A stretch of 50,221 nt of DNA from positions 1 through 50,221 of the forward strand of contig AZLU01000276.1 in assembly GCA_002224055.1 (NCBI GenBank). Direction: 5' to 3'. The DNA is from Pezizomycotina sp. ARF18 (lineage: Eukaryota; Ascomycota). Of this stretch, positions 32,160 to 44,230 are shown in pieces (position 1 is the first letter of the stretch; every line of letters starts with the position of its first letter). Made by a program: the position numbers and the translations under genes. The notes under the pieces were generated by a model that saw only the letters and a list, made by a program, of their open reading frames with translations, had not been told where the DNA came from and searched no databases.

Positions 32160-34430
32160 ATGAAAATGACAGGCTCATCACTCCCGGTTTCGTCTATCTA
32201 CGCGAAGTATAAGCAACATACTGACGATGTAGCGCGATGGCTCGAAGGAACGGCGGCGAAAATCGGAATTGCTGGCCTTACAAGGACGAAAGACGGGTCC
32301 CCTCCGCCGAACGATGAAACAACGCGATGGCAGTATCGAGTCGGGGATTATGCCCGGATTGCAGAGTCAATTCCAGGAGCACGCTCTGCACTAATAGCTG
32401 TTCCGGATGCTATTTTGCGGGCTTTGGATTACACGATAGATCTTAGGTGAGAGATGTGTCAATTCTATCAAGCGAAACCGGGGGAAAGTGACGGAGAGTC
32501 GCTGCAAAAAGCAAACGAGATCCACGAGCATTTCACCACGTCTTAGAGAGAGTTCGCGATCTTTTGGCACCATTAAAGTCCACTGCGGAAAGCAACAACT
32601 TTAAATATACTTCTCGACCTGACGAGCTGCAGCCTCCGCCGGGTGCTACAGCAGCCAGCAATGCGAACCGGTTTGAAAGTCTGAGCGCTGAAGAAACCTT
32701 GGGCAGCGGCCCGACAATAAAACACGCGTTTTGGGCTGACGACGATGAGAATCGACTGGATCTAGAAATAGAATAGAAGTTGGCTCTGTACTGTTTCTTC
32801 AAAGATTTAAATAATATTAGAGCCTACGTCGTTGAAGTTTGGAGCATGTACAAGAATAACAAAGAGAAAGGCACTAAGCTCATGACGGCACCTTTGGTTA
32901 CCAATTCGGCGATGGATTTCGCGAAGCGTATAGAGAAACAATTCACATTCGAAAACCCTCGGTTGAAAGGGTACAAGCAGTTGGAGGATTTCTTAACCTG
33001 AAGAGGCCTAATTCAACAGAAATACAGTTGTGGACCTTGCAAGTCCAGAAAATCCTTTCTTTATTTCCGAACAGCAATCCGCTGAAAATAATTACGAATG
33101 GTTTTTCTATTCGGCTTTTCGGACCCTGGAAATAGTTGCTAGGCACATCATCCCGGACGACTTCCCATTAATTCCCTTTGAGCGGGTGCTCTGGGAGGCT
33201 ATAATCTTCGGGGAAACCAGCAATCCATGCCGTTCTTTCAAAAATTGCAAGAAGATACAAGCATTCTAAATGACTTGATGACTGAGTGCGTCTTCCTGGC
33301 ACAACTCGTTAAAGTTATGGGAGACGGAAAAAACCGCACCAGGTGGTTGGACGATTTCACAGACGGGATATCTGATGCTTTCTGTCACCTATGTTGGGAC
33401 CTGTTGTCTGATAGCCCAAATGGGATTATACCCGTCTCAACAGTGTTCGCAGCCCAAATCTACCTCGATATTACCCATGCTCTGCGCGGTTCTGTCGGAG
33501 ATGGCTTGAAGGAGCTTCAAATAGCTGGGCTGCAGCGAAAGCAAACTTATGCCTGACGGTTAAATCTTTAGAAATGCTCCCGGCGTCGAAGCGATCGAAA
33601 GAAAATAAGGCCGATATTAAGGCGATCATTCGTCATATAGAGCTCTATATCTTAACGGACTGGGTAGGACATAGTAGGGAAGTCTTTCTTGAATCGAGTG
33701 TAGAGAGCGGGGCACTGGATACCGCGGATGTAAAAAAGTACAACGAGGACTTCGAGCCTTTCCACTTTTTGCGCGTCATCCGGTTGCATGCGGCGTCAGG
33801 CTTTTCGGACTCACGCTCTCCTTGCGGCTCCAGGGTCACCGTCTCGCCATGAACTAGGGAAGCCTCGTCTGCGTGCTCACCTGTACAATGCGGTTCTAGA
33901 ATCGGATGAGCTTGATATCCCTTGGCCCGATATGGAGAAATTTATGGAACTGCACACCGAGGAAGTCATTTTCCGTGGTCGCCGACCGTCATCAAGGGCC
34001 GTGTGCTGCGATCTGTTTGAAATCATGCTCGGGTTGGACGATCGAGCGCACGGAAATGTGAATTGGGACAGCTTGTCTGCAATCGTGGGAACGTTCGGCC
34101 AGTGTTATGTCAATAATGTGGAATGGACGGTGGACAACGTCGAAAAGGTAGTTAAAAAAGCCGTTTCCATGCATAAGGGTCGCTACAAGATGCAAGGCCG
34201 GGCTGTAAGGACAGCGTCTCTGTCGTCGAACTCCTGCAGTCACTACGCATCGTCGTGGCCGCTGAGGTACGTGACTGAGGTTCGATTATATTTCCATGCA
34301 CAGACCGTGCATGGAAATAATGTGCAACCTCCGAGATGAATTCCGCGAGGACTTTCTCCTTTTCTATAAGGGAAAGCGAGTGTTCCGCGACGACCAGTTG
34401 GTCCCCACATGGGTCAGCTGCTGCGTCTAG
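32160..34430 (+). pseudogene. DUF6604 protein, copy 3 (nearly full length, broken)
   Basis: The ATG at 32160 gives SIYAKYKQHTDDVARWLEGT, the DUF6604 start. It is followed by YRVGDYARIAESI, ANEIHEHF, HVLERVRDLLAPLKST, NRFESLSAEE and LYCFFKDLNNIRAYVVEVW. Downstream, the usual second half of this family is present in shifting frames: FFYSAFRTLEIVARHIIPDD, AAQIYLDITHALRGSVGDGL, AHLYNAVLESDELDIPWPDM, VELLQSLRIVVAAEVRD and FDYISMHRPCMEIMCNLRDE, with a stop at 34428-34430. In-frame stops lie at 32448-32450 (TGA) and 32774-32776 (TAG), and at least six frameshifts are needed. The intact ancestor would be about 750 residues. Function of the family is unknown. Confidence 0.78.
34289..34319. repeat. Perfect 13-bp inverted repeat
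   Basis: TATTTCCATGCAC (34289-34301) and GTGCATGGAAATA (34307-34319) are exact reverse complements around a 5-nt spacer. The segment also encodes the YISMHRPCMEIM part of DUF6604 copy 3, so it may be a coincidence of coding sequence. Confidence 0.85.
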
Positions 34431-35395
34431 GAGCCGATTTTTTCGGCCGCTCAAATCACTTCCCGTATTGCACATTCTTTGCTAAGACCGCAGGCATTCT
34501 CAAGACAGCTATAAAAAGGAGGGAAAGATTGAGGTCAATAAACTGGAATGTGTCTAGCGAGGTCTTGTTCTCCGTCTAATATTAAATTCAACGCAAAGCG
34601 TTTTGTATGTTCTCATCCTCTTTAAAAATATTCCCCACGTTTCCCTAATATTCGCCAACGCGCTACATAGGTTCAGCTATCGGAAGCAATAGAAAAAGTT
34701 CTTCAATGTTGAATAAACGCATCTCTGATCAGATATCATCAGCAAGTTATAGGATCTTGGCTCTAATAGAATAGTATACCCAACGATTGGAGATACCTCA
34801 TCCTTCCTCATCCTCTGATTTCGTTCGAAGTAGTCCACCTAGCAAGCGATTGCTAGTTCAGGTCAATAACTATTTAAGGCACTTTGTTGCGTTGACGTAA
34901 ATGAGTCCATGTATCACCACTTCTACTCGTCATGTAGGCAATCGTATTGTTTGCGACAATATATCACCGGCTTGCCCCAGCGTATTGTTGCTAGTGAGAT
35001 AAATATATTGATTTGTATATCAATGCTCCGTATCCATTCAGCTCGTCTCTTCCATTGTCATCGGGCGGAGTTTACGGTCTATGTCTATAGCGATGGCACG
35101 TAGCGTCAGAAAACAAGGCGATTCGGGCCAAAGTCGAACGGCATCAGAGCGCTGCTACACATTGATATTGTCAATATATCACGGCTTACGTTAGGGTTTC
35201 CCCAGCCCGCTTTATAGACTTTCATAACGGGTCTCCAGGTTTGAGTTTAGTCATGTTGAATCAACAAAGTTCTAGCATCTGTGAAAATTTCCTATCTACC
35301 GGTTCCTAAATTCGGAGCTCTCACGAGGCACTAAAGATAGGCAGTGGTAGAAGATATTGATAAAGAGCAAAAACGAAGGTCCGAAGGACGCTACC
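34431..35395. other. Intergenic, nothing recognised
   Basis: AT-rich non-coding DNA between the DUF6604 copy 3 and the first GNAT gene. No motifs beyond possible promoter sequence were found. Confidence 0.45.
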
Positions 35396-36100
35396 ATGAA
35401 GTTAGGAGTAGAGGTCAGAGCTGCAGACCCATCTGAGGTGGAAGTGCTTGCCCGCCTAAGCGCTGTCGCTAATAATCATTACCTTCTTAAAAGCGAGGAA
35501 TTCCTTACAGAATCTAAGGCCTATTACACAAAGATGGCAGAAATGAACCAAAGCGGTGGCGCACTATGCATGGCCGCAGTGGACGAAGCAACAGGAAATA
35601 TAATTGGTGTCATCACGTGGATGTTTAAGGGTAGATGTTTCTGGGAGCCGTGGCCGTTAAATCCTTTGGGAAAGCAGCATAAGACTAGCAATAAGGCTGG
35701 CTACCTGGGTGAGTATCTTAAGAGTTTAGAGACCCTTTTGCATATATCTAGTCTAAGGATGATGAATCAAGACTTACAGTTCGGCAGTTATCGATAAACT
35801 AGCCGTTCATCCTCTATACCAGCGATTCGGTATTGGTACGAGACTTGTCCAGATGGATTGAGTGCAGCTCAGGAAGCTAATCGGGATGTTGTGGTCGGCT
35901 CCGGAGCGCTAATGAGAAGATTCTATGAAGGTTTGGGGTTTGGCAATCCGCGGGAGGAGGGTGCGGGCTTTGCTGTGTACACCAAAAAGCAGCGACGGAT
36001 TGGAGCCACCGCTGCTCCATTTGCTCATGCATTCAGGGAGTTCTTCCAACCTCAGCGATGGCGGCTTGAATCACGTGTTATTTCAAAGACAAGCCAATAG
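35396..36100 (+). CDS. GNAT-family N-acetyltransferase, paralogue 1
   Basis: The ATG at 35396 (context CTACCATGA) aligns with the start of paralogue 2: KLGVEVRAADPSEVEVLARL versus FRLEIRAADPSEAEELALL. An upstream in-frame ATG at 35357 is less likely. An intron at 35709-35787 (GTGAGT...GGCAG) joins phase-1 exons. Exon 2 carries motif A, VHPLYQRFGIGTRLVQM, the pyrophosphate-binding loop for acetyl-CoA. After a one-base loss near 35855 (ATGGATTG for an expected ATGGGATTG) come EANRDVVVGS and motif B MRRFYEGLGFG. About 208 residues. Substrate unknown. Confidence 0.78.
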
Positions 36101-36364
36101 CGCCGGAGCCGTCACTACCTTTAGGAGAACCTTAACTACCGCGTCGTCTCGAACAGTCTGATCAGGAACTTAGAAATGCATGAAAAGTTTTCAACCACCC
36201 GCGTCAAGAACTCGATCGACGGATAGTAAAGGCGTTTCATGATCGATTACATCAAGACTAATAGCAACAAACGTAGAATCCCGCAATTTCTTTCTATTAA
36301 CTACTTATTTGAGGTCATGGTTTATCTTATATCCTATGATGAAACTCGACGGACAAGGCTCATA

Positions 36365-37020
36365 CAGTCAGTGGACAAAAGTGTTGGGACACTTGCCTAA
36401 AACTGGAATTTCTTCAAGTTCTACAATATCTTAAATCAACGATAACTCGCTCAATTATTGTTCGATTTTCATAAAATTAAAATTTATTTTTATCATATAT
36501 ATAATAATAACATGTTAAAATTTTATGGAACTTTGTATACTATTAAATTTTATATTATTTTTTAAAATTTTATATATAAAAAATATATTATTTTTAAACT
36601 TATAAGTTATATTACAACAATATTTAATAAATTTTATATGGGTTTAACACATATTTAAATTTAAAAATTTTTATTATAAACTAAGCTATGTATAATCTTT
36701 TAAATTTTAAGTAGTTTAAAAACCGCACGTTTTTTCTTGCAATTTTGCGTATTTTACATATAAAAAGTGCGTGAAGTATGTGTTTTTAAAATACGTAAAA
36801 TATTAAAAACTGTCACGTTATAAATTTTAATAAATTCTTTTAAAATTTTAATATATGTTAGTTTACGATATATATTATAATATATTTAAACTTTAGCTAA
36901 TTTTATCGAGTTGTCGTTGCGCTATTGTTGATTGAAAAAGTGAAAAAGTGTAAAAATTATACTTTTGTATGAGAAAACTGCCGTTTTAGGAAGTATCCCA
37001 ACACTTTTGTCCACTGACTG
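36365..37020. mobile_element. Complete TA-flanked TIR element (Tc1/mariner-type MITE or RIP relic)
   Basis: The left end CAGTCAGTGGACAAAAGTGT continues TGGGA and is matched exactly, for 25 bp, by the reverse complement of the right end. Both sides are flanked by TA (36363-36364 and 37021-37022), the Tc1/mariner target duplication. The 656-bp interior is extremely AT-rich with no coding capacity, and subterminal regions are also partly inverted. It is therefore either a non-autonomous MITE or an element erased by RIP. The same TIR recurs at 49855. It sits between the two GNAT paralogues. Confidence 0.92.
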
Positions 37021-37996
37021 TATGAAATCGAAATACGGATAAGGAATTGGATGCCTAACTTTCTTTTCCGGAAAATAAGTATTAGTTAAAAGCTCGATGG
37101 TGACTTCTATATAGTTTCAAAGCGAGAGGACAATGTGTTATGTATCGTGTCCCAAGGACTTCCCGTGACGTCAAACATTGACATAAGTTGGTAATGTCGG
37201 CTCAGGGTATTTAACTGCAATCCAGGAGGTTTTATAGTGATGATTCGTTAATATTATTAATGCCTCATGTCTTGATCAGTTCATCAGAATAACTAAAATA
37301 GTTGGTTTGCTTTTGATACTGACACCTTGTTAGATTCTACAAATCTCCTAAAAATAAATTTGTGATGCTTCATGAATTCAAAATTAGTTTATCGCTCCAG
37401 TGCCCGTACGAAAGTTGATCGATGGTTTGTAGATATAGCTCCACGATAAATTGAGACATGATCCAGTGGATAAAGCTTTCTTTATTTCTCTTTGGAAAGA
37501 GGGTTGAGACAGGGCTACTGCAAATTCGCCCGGTATTTCAAACGGACCTACGAGCAGGGCAACGTTCTCTCCTGCTTTCAGTCCTTTCACTTGTCTCCAC
37601 GTACATAGAGCTCAAAGGTTGCGGAGACTTGGAGATGAATGGCAAATATAACTCACTTCGGATGTATTAGAACAAAGGTTATCACACCAATGTCACTGGA
37701 TGTCAAAACATGACGTAAAAATTCTGTGATAACTCAAGGTTCAAGTTGAGGATCGAGCTCAAGAAGATAACTGATGCCCGCCAACACGTTCCTCGCCATT
37801 ATAAAAATGGGGAAGAGGAGGGTTCTGTCCCTTTCTATCTAACATCTAGCGACAGCAGCGAATAGCTATCTTCAAAATCTATCCTCCCTTCAACCCTTAG
37901 ACTATCAGATCAATTATTCAAAACTAAGCAACACTTAGAGACGCGACGTAGAGTTAGCTCTATAGTAGGGAACAGCCAGATTGTCAAAGATTTACC
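37021..37996. other. Intergenic; promoter side of second GNAT gene
   Basis: There is no gene. TATAAAAA at 37800-37807 lies about 190 nt upstream of the GNAT start at 37997 and is followed by a C/T/A-rich leader, a plausible core promoter. Confidence 0.45.
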
Positions 37997-38732
37997 ATGA
38001 TTTTCCGACTAGAAATCCGGGCGGCAGACCCATCAGAGGCGGAAGAGCTTGCTCTCCTCGATGCCGCTGCATTTAACAGTGAAGAGATCTACACCCAGCA
38101 TCATGGCGACCTGAGAACCAGCGCACGGTTCATCTCACAGACAAAAGCTGGTTACATAGCTAAGATCGAAAAGCACCAGCAAGGTGGCACCTTGTGCATG
38201 GTAGCCGTAGACGAAGCCACAGGGCGAATAGTTGGCTCTATCACCTGGGTATGTGAGGGAAGGTGTTTCTGGGCACCTTGGCCCTTGAACCCGTCCGGCA
38301 GTCAACATAGAACGAGCGATCAGACAGGTTATTTCGGTAAGTCAAGAGAACACCGTTTTTGATTTTATAGGCATCCTATCGCGATATCATTGCTCCCTTA
38401 TATCGTTCTTCGCTGACATCATGAATTGAACCCAATTCTGTTCGCGATCCGTAGTTATCGACAAACTCGTGGTTCACCCCTTATATCAACACAAAGGTAT
38501 CGGTCAGAAACTCGTCCAGATGGGCTTGACAGCAGCCCGGGCAGTTAATAGGAATGTTGTCGTCGGTTCAACGCCGGGGCAAGAAGATTCTACGAGGGAT
38601 GAAATTCGAGAAAACACAGAAAGGGGAGATTACACCTTCTACAAATTGAACCAGCGGCAAGATGGAGCAAGGACTGATACATTTGCCACTGCTTTCCGGC
38701 ATTTTTTTAGCCCTCAACGCTGGCGACTTTAG
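37997..38732 (+). CDS. GNAT-family N-acetyltransferase, paralogue 2
   Basis: Starts MIFRLEIRAADPSEAEEL. Exon 1 (37997-38336) also contains GGTLCMVAVDEATGRIVGSI and GRCFWAPWPLNPSG, both near-identical to paralogue 1. An intron at 38337-38454 (GTAAGT...CGTAG) is in the same phase and place. Exon 2 has motif A (VVHPLYQHKGIGQKLVQM) and ARAVNRNVVVGS. The motif B segment ARRFYEG is present but in a shifted frame, so the annotated frame reads through it as unrelated residues and then returns to frame before FATAFRHFFSPQRWRL. Two compensating indels are likely. A tandem duplicate of the gene at 35396; substrate unknown. Confidence 0.8.
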
Positions 38733-39291
38733 GCTCGAATCACGGCATGCTTCGGAACATTCAGGCTTGTCACGAAGTTTTGATATGGCGAAATCCACGG
38801 AAAAGACTGATATAAGAAGATAAATGCATGGATTCTTCTTCATATCATATACCAAAGGCATGCATATGTACATGTGCGGAAGCACTAAGCCCGTGAAGTC
38901 ATGATAACGATTTTAAAATTTCGCTTGGTCAAAGAGATCCTAAACGCCCTTAAACAATTATTCATCAATGTCAACTGTACATGAAGCCCTCCCGTTATGT
39001 GGTCGACCATTTCGAACGTTCGCTAGCAGTTTCCGTAACCTCCTACTCATCTCTTTCTCTTTCATGTATCGTAGATGTTACAGTATTGAGCGCCTGCTGC
39101 TGTATATCAAACCAATCCAACACCTCGTGAGAGCCTTTCCTCCCATATTGCCTCGAAGATTCCGCTGGCATCTCATGGGAAAGATCTCGGGACTTTAGCC
39201 TCTGAAGTATCGAATGCGAATGGTTCTCCTGCGAGCCCTGATCATGTGCGGAGGCACACCGAGGCCTTCGTCCATCTTCGGAACTCGAGGT
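38733..39291. other. Intergenic between convergent genes
   Basis: No gene seen. It contains the 3' regions of the GNAT gene (+) and the membrane protein gene (-). Confidence 0.4.
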
Positions 39292-40374
39292 TCAGATCAT
39301 GGGACGCGATGGGTGCTGGTTCCTCCACTGTCGCCACTTTGGATTCATACGGTAGCGATGGCCGTGTATCCGAGTCGCTGCGCTGAGGAAGGCCCTCGCC
39401 GATTTCCTGGCGTTATTAACCCTCACTCCCCGTTGCCGCGCCAGCCTGTGCTGCAGCAACCCATCGAGCACCTTCTTGAAATCGTCCAAGAACAAAACGT
39501 CGGCCGTAAACTTGAAGACGCCGTTCAATTTCCAGTAAGGATTCAATGCCGATACTCCTTCTAACCCTTTAAACGTAATAACAATATCAACAAGGGTAAA
39601 AACGATCGCTAGCGCCATCGATACCAGCAAAACTCCAAATCGTGGCGAGATACGAATCAGCTCGAAAATCCCGACTTCGTATTGGTTCTTGATGATCCAT
39701 ATTAGGTAAACAGAGGTAAACATCCACCATGGGTCGCGGAACAGACATTCGCATGGCCTGTACCACCGCCAGACGGTGCCGTCGTTTTTCGTGAATTCGA
39801 AGAACACGATGACCATCTCGCCGATCCAGAAGGGGGAGGAACAAAGAACTGTTGTGATGAAGATGCGGCTACCGGTTTTGGAGAGGAATGGATGGCACTT
39901 GTACCATGCGATACTAATTTAGAGGTTGCGTTAGTCTGAGTACGGAGAATTAAATAAAGGGCAGGGAGATGGTCCTTACACGCTGTGTACAAACCATGCC
40001 GAGAAGACTGGTATCACTGATATGGAAACGTAGTAGCCGTAAATCGGTAGTCCGACCGTGAAAATGAAGAATCCATGTGCGATGACCAGCAATAACTGTT
40101 TATGGATCAGTATTTAGACACTTCTAACGGGTTTAAAAATCCTTGAAGACGGCAACGGACAACATACTTCCAGAAGAATCAACTTATGCAGTAGGACATG
40201 GCGTTTCATATTAGAGATCGTGACCATCGTCAAAACCACCATCCCACAGACTAGAAACCCTTGGCCCCATGCTTCGACTATCAGTTGCTGGAGTGTCTCC
40301 CCAACGAGAACAACCTGGTCGGGGCTAATAGGGCCCGGTGTTGGTGTCGCGCTTGAATTCTGGAGCGCTGGCAT
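39292..40374 (-). CDS. Multi-pass integral membrane protein, intact three-exon gene
   Basis: Exons 40374-40168, 40095-39980 and 39913-39292 join to 945 nt (314 residues) with no frame break. Introns are 72 nt (GTATGT...ACAG) and 66 nt (GTAAGG...TTAG). An extracellular Ser/Pro N-terminus leads to LVCGMVVLTMVTISNMKRHV, HKLILLE, HGFFIFTVGLPIYGYYV, KCHPFLSKTGSRIFITTVL, CLFRDPWWMFTSVYLIWI, RISPRFGVLLVSMALAIVFT and NPYWKLNGVFKFTADVLFLD, with DDFKKVLDGL at the C-terminal side. This series of about seven hydrophobic segments belongs to an uncharacterised family common in Pezizomycotina. Location: membrane. Function unknown. It is the only unbroken gene of this size in the window. Confidence 0.85.
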
Positions 40375-43300
40375 GTCGAAGATGTTATATCATAACATTT
40401 GCCTTCGCTTTGACGACGGGGGAGGAAAGGAGGACGGGGGATTAAAAGGGTTAGGCAAAACTTTAAAGGAACAATTATACCAATAACAGAATCATTATAG
40501 TGGAGCCGGAACTGGGTGGGATAGGGTCCTTTAAGAAAGAGTGACAGAGTCTAGATTGTTGATTTATGACTTAGAAACGGTTCTTTCCGCCCCAGGATCC
40601 CATACACTGGACAAGTTATTAATTCCCCTTGGGCACCCCCACAGATCATTGACTAACTGTGATCATACACCAATCGCCGTTGGTATTATTGTGAAGTCTA
40701 GGAATTTGCTACAACCTGAACATCTAGTACATAAAGTAGTACCTAAAGGCACTTTGCACCTGTTGGACAGCAGGCGGCAGGCGTCAGGTTCTAACAAAAT
40801 CCTTGAAAACCCCTCAGATTTTTGCCTCGATTTGGCAATAATAGCTTGTGGGGTTGGAAAGATGAATCAAGATTTTCCCTCCTATCGAAGGATGACCAGA
40901 CCCCAGAAGGCCAGAGCGGCAAGAGCCGCTAGAAATCTTCAGAAGCACCTCTATTAGCCGACCGCCTCCTGTATTAAAAACGCTTCAGAGCCCGTTTCCC
41001 GTCTGTGTTGTGGGCTTGAGCTCCACGTTTTAATGTTCGGCACCGCTATTTCTGTGCGTGTTCCAACAACCTGAGCTATCGCGCTTCAGAGTTAATATCC
41101 CCCGGGCAAAGAGAGCCCCAGAATCATTCTGTTTTACCAGTATTTTTATGAATTCGAGAATGGGTGGATTGTTGAAACCTCTAAAGCCTATTATAAGGCC
41201 CCCGACGTGAGCATGGATGAAGGGAGGTAAGAAAAGGAACGATCTCGAGGCTCAAGAAACTTTAAGCAGGTAAGGGGGATGGCGATCAATACCGGGGCGG
41301 GACGGTATTACTCAATGGCTCGGCCTTAAGGCTTTCATATTCATGATCACTAATAGTAGACTAAGTATATTGTAACAAAGTTAGAAGATAATATTCAACT
41401 AGTCATTTCCATTTTTCGCTTTATTGGAGGAAACGATATGATAACCGCTAAAGTATCGTGTAGTCACGGCAGATCGCAAACGGTCGCACAGATCTTGCTT
41501 TATCCGAGGACCGGCATATTAAAGCAGGTCCGTTTCTTCGTCCGAGCGATTACGAGAATAACGGAACAATTGACCATAATGGAGGGAGTTATGGCTTATG
41601 TCCAACAAGTCTACCATACGGACTTCAGATTGCGGCAGATAATCGATTTATTGTGGCTATGAGATTGCTCAGGAAGGGATATCGCCTGAATTAAGTCGTG
41701 TTATCCATGTTATAGGAGAAACCCGCCTCTATCCTATCTAGATGAGGGCCTTCTATGATCGTTGTTGGTCCGCGGATGTGACACTAAATGTAGATTTGTG
41801 GAACCACAGGATCCGAGCAATCCTTCCAGCTTCTTCATTAAACCCATCCAAACTAGAAATTTTCTCCGCGGCATATATCCATTAACTGGTTTCACGTCTG
41901 GCAAATAATTAGGGCAATTTTGCTAGGACTCGCCCTGGAAGTTTCAGTTTTCGGTTCTGCGGGGTGAGGAACGGCGACCTAGAGATCGTCATATCAGCTA
42001 TCGCTTCATCTGAGAATAAAAAAAGCTTATTACACGTCTCCTGTGTCTCGGTGTATCTTTGATCCTAACGCCTGCCTTTAGGCCACGAACCGCTGTATAC
42101 TCGAACGCTAGTTATCTCAATGCAGGGTCAATCTTTTTTTTTTTTTTCATATTGTACTCTCAAAGCGGTTGGTGTATAACTAAAGGAAAGAATATATATA
42201 GAAAAGTTCACGACGTACATCAAAGCAAAGCTGTACTCCACACTTCAGATTCTCTAGGAGGCTGATGCCAGGCATGGTTGCGGAAGATTATCCAGAGGCT
42301 AGCCCACTGAAGATGTGTTCCAGTATTGGTTCGACGATTGCTCCTCCCATCCTCATGAATACAGAAAATTCTTGAAACCTATGTTTGACACTGAAAACGT
42401 AGCACACATCACCTAGTCAAGTTGCATTATACTGCCGCTTTTCTAAGCCAAGTTCTCCATTCTTACCCCTTCGGAATAGTCGAGGACTTGAGGCTTGAGT
42501 GATCATGTGCGTGGTGGGAAAGCTTTCGCGCCTCGCTTAAGAAAGAGTTGCCTGTAACCTGATTGGAGGTCTATGTCAGGCAAAAGCTCGTGCTACACCC
42601 AACATGGCTCAAGTGCTAAGCTTTCTGGAGCTCTGATTTGATACAAACAATAATCGATACAGATAAGTCGGAATGGATATTCTAGTAGTGGGGTGCCAGA
42701 GTGGCCGGTATTCTCCGAGTCCGTTGCGTACGTGTCTCCGGGTCTCGAGGATCACGGTCTCCTGACCAAGACAATAGAAGTGTTTAGGGAGCTTCAAGGC
42801 GACGCCGTATTGCGCTACCGACGGTGAGTTTTGAATGTGCCCGGAGTCACGCAAATTCAAACCGGTCCGGTACCGACCGCAATTCTTTGTAAGTATCTAC
42901 AGCGCCGAGAGCTACCTAGGCCTCAAATTCGCTTAAGTGTACTTAACCGGTAAGACTGGCAAGCCACAGCACTCTAAGAGCAGCCATGAATGATGTATAA
43001 TAGACAAAGAGTCCAGATCGGAGCATCGCAGTTTGTGCGCGGCATAAGTCCGCTGATAAGAGGTGAATTATAGTTGAGGATTGGAAAGCGACTAATGATA
43101 TACATGAAGCTAGCTCCTGGTTAGCGGATGTATATTTCCAAGATCAGTGTTTCAATTTGTACGACCTTATCGTGAGGTGTAGAACCCTTTAGAGCCATAG
43201 ATGAAGAAAAAAAAAATAACAAGGAACAAAAAAGGTATCTTTTATAGGTGATCAGTTGATTTTGAAGAACCTAATACTAGTGTACCGCGAATCGTTAATC

Positions 43301-43433
43301 AAGCAAAGTTAAAAGTTTCCACCAGAGCTTTTCTGAGGAATAAGTCTTTGCTAGAAGAGTCGTATAGCGCATGATGTCCTAGCAAAGATCCAAATGATAA
43401 AATAGATTCTATTCGACTCGACGATAATTTCAA
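40375..43433. other. Gene desert
   Basis: No gene is supported in 3 kb. The longest frame (40541-40957, +) has no ATG near its start and no motif. A frame on the plus strand near 42690-42830 reads as protein-like (GLEDHGLLTKTIEVFRELQG) but has no family I recognise. T-rich tract near 42132-42146. Confidence 0.5.
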
Positions 43434-44230
43434 TCGTCCAGATCCACCTTTAAACCGATCTTCCTTATCTCTACATTTCCCTCCTTGTCAATAAACCCCT
43501 TCGAAGTTTCTGCCGCTCTGACAAACACTGCATCGTAGAAGGGCTGCTCATAACGAGGCTGCTTTCTGACGCTATTCTGCAGCATAATCATATGTATCCG
43601 ACTACGAACTGGACTACCTCTTCCTTTGAAAGAATTGGATCACATAAACTGAAAGCTCCAGAAGGAGAAGTACCCATAGCCACCCGAAAACGGACGCGTT
43701 ATCCTGGCATTAGCTGGATCTAGACCTGTGCATCTTTGGCTTTCCAACAATTGTTACTTTTAGTCTTGAATGAGGCGCGCCAGAACCAATGTTTGCTCAC
43801 TTCCAAGCCTACGAGAGCGAGCCCTCGTTAATTTTCGAGAAACCGAGAAGCGGCAAGTATACTTATCGGCGATTCCTTCCTGGCTTACTAGCTGGAGGCG
43901 TATTTATTCTTCTGCATTTCATTGTGCTTGGAGGTTATAATGTTATATATCACAAGAACGCGAATAAACCGCCCAGATGCATCTATTGAGGGTGATTCTC
44001 CAGCTATTGGATTTGAGCCAGTAACAATACTTCTTGTTATTCCTTCACGCCACTCTTACCTTCCACCTCAAAGGAATAATTTCCAGTCACTATACATCCA
44101 GATGGTTCGCTAAAAACCACTTTGGTACCCGGGCCGGTGATTTTACATTACAACAGGGATATAAAATGTCCTGGAAAGAGACCAACGTATCGACCATTTC
44201 CATGATCGGCTCAATGGCACCCCACTAGCC
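43434..44230 (-). pseudogene. Unrecognised decayed coding region
   Basis: On the minus strand, one frame reads DPANARITRPFSGGYGYFSF, WSFQF, a TGA near 43645, then QNSVRKQPRYEQPFYDAVFV, and ends KIGLKVDLDD at 43434. Further upstream (44160-44060) are KVVFSEPSGCIVTGNYSFEV fragments. Residue composition looks like real protein, but the frames shift and contain stops, and I cannot assign a family. A plus-strand frame with a hydrophobic stretch (43789-43989) overlaps and is considered less likely. Confidence 0.35.

Noticed and set aside
26146-38732. Xenobiotic-degradation gene cluster (isochorismatase-GST, GNATs, SDR, beta-lactamase-like)
   Set aside because: The genes are spread over 36 kb in different orientations with unrelated genes and several are broken; no shared regulation is visible.
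40541-40957. 138-codon plus-strand open frame
   Set aside because: Begins at GTG without an early ATG and shows no recognisable domain.
42680-42840. Possible tRNA or short coding exon in a GC-richer patch
   Set aside because: No cloverleaf can be drawn and the protein-like frame has no identifiable family or splice sites.
43789-43989. Plus-strand small membrane protein
   Set aside because: The hydrophobic stretch overlaps a better protein-like minus-strand reading and lacks supporting context.
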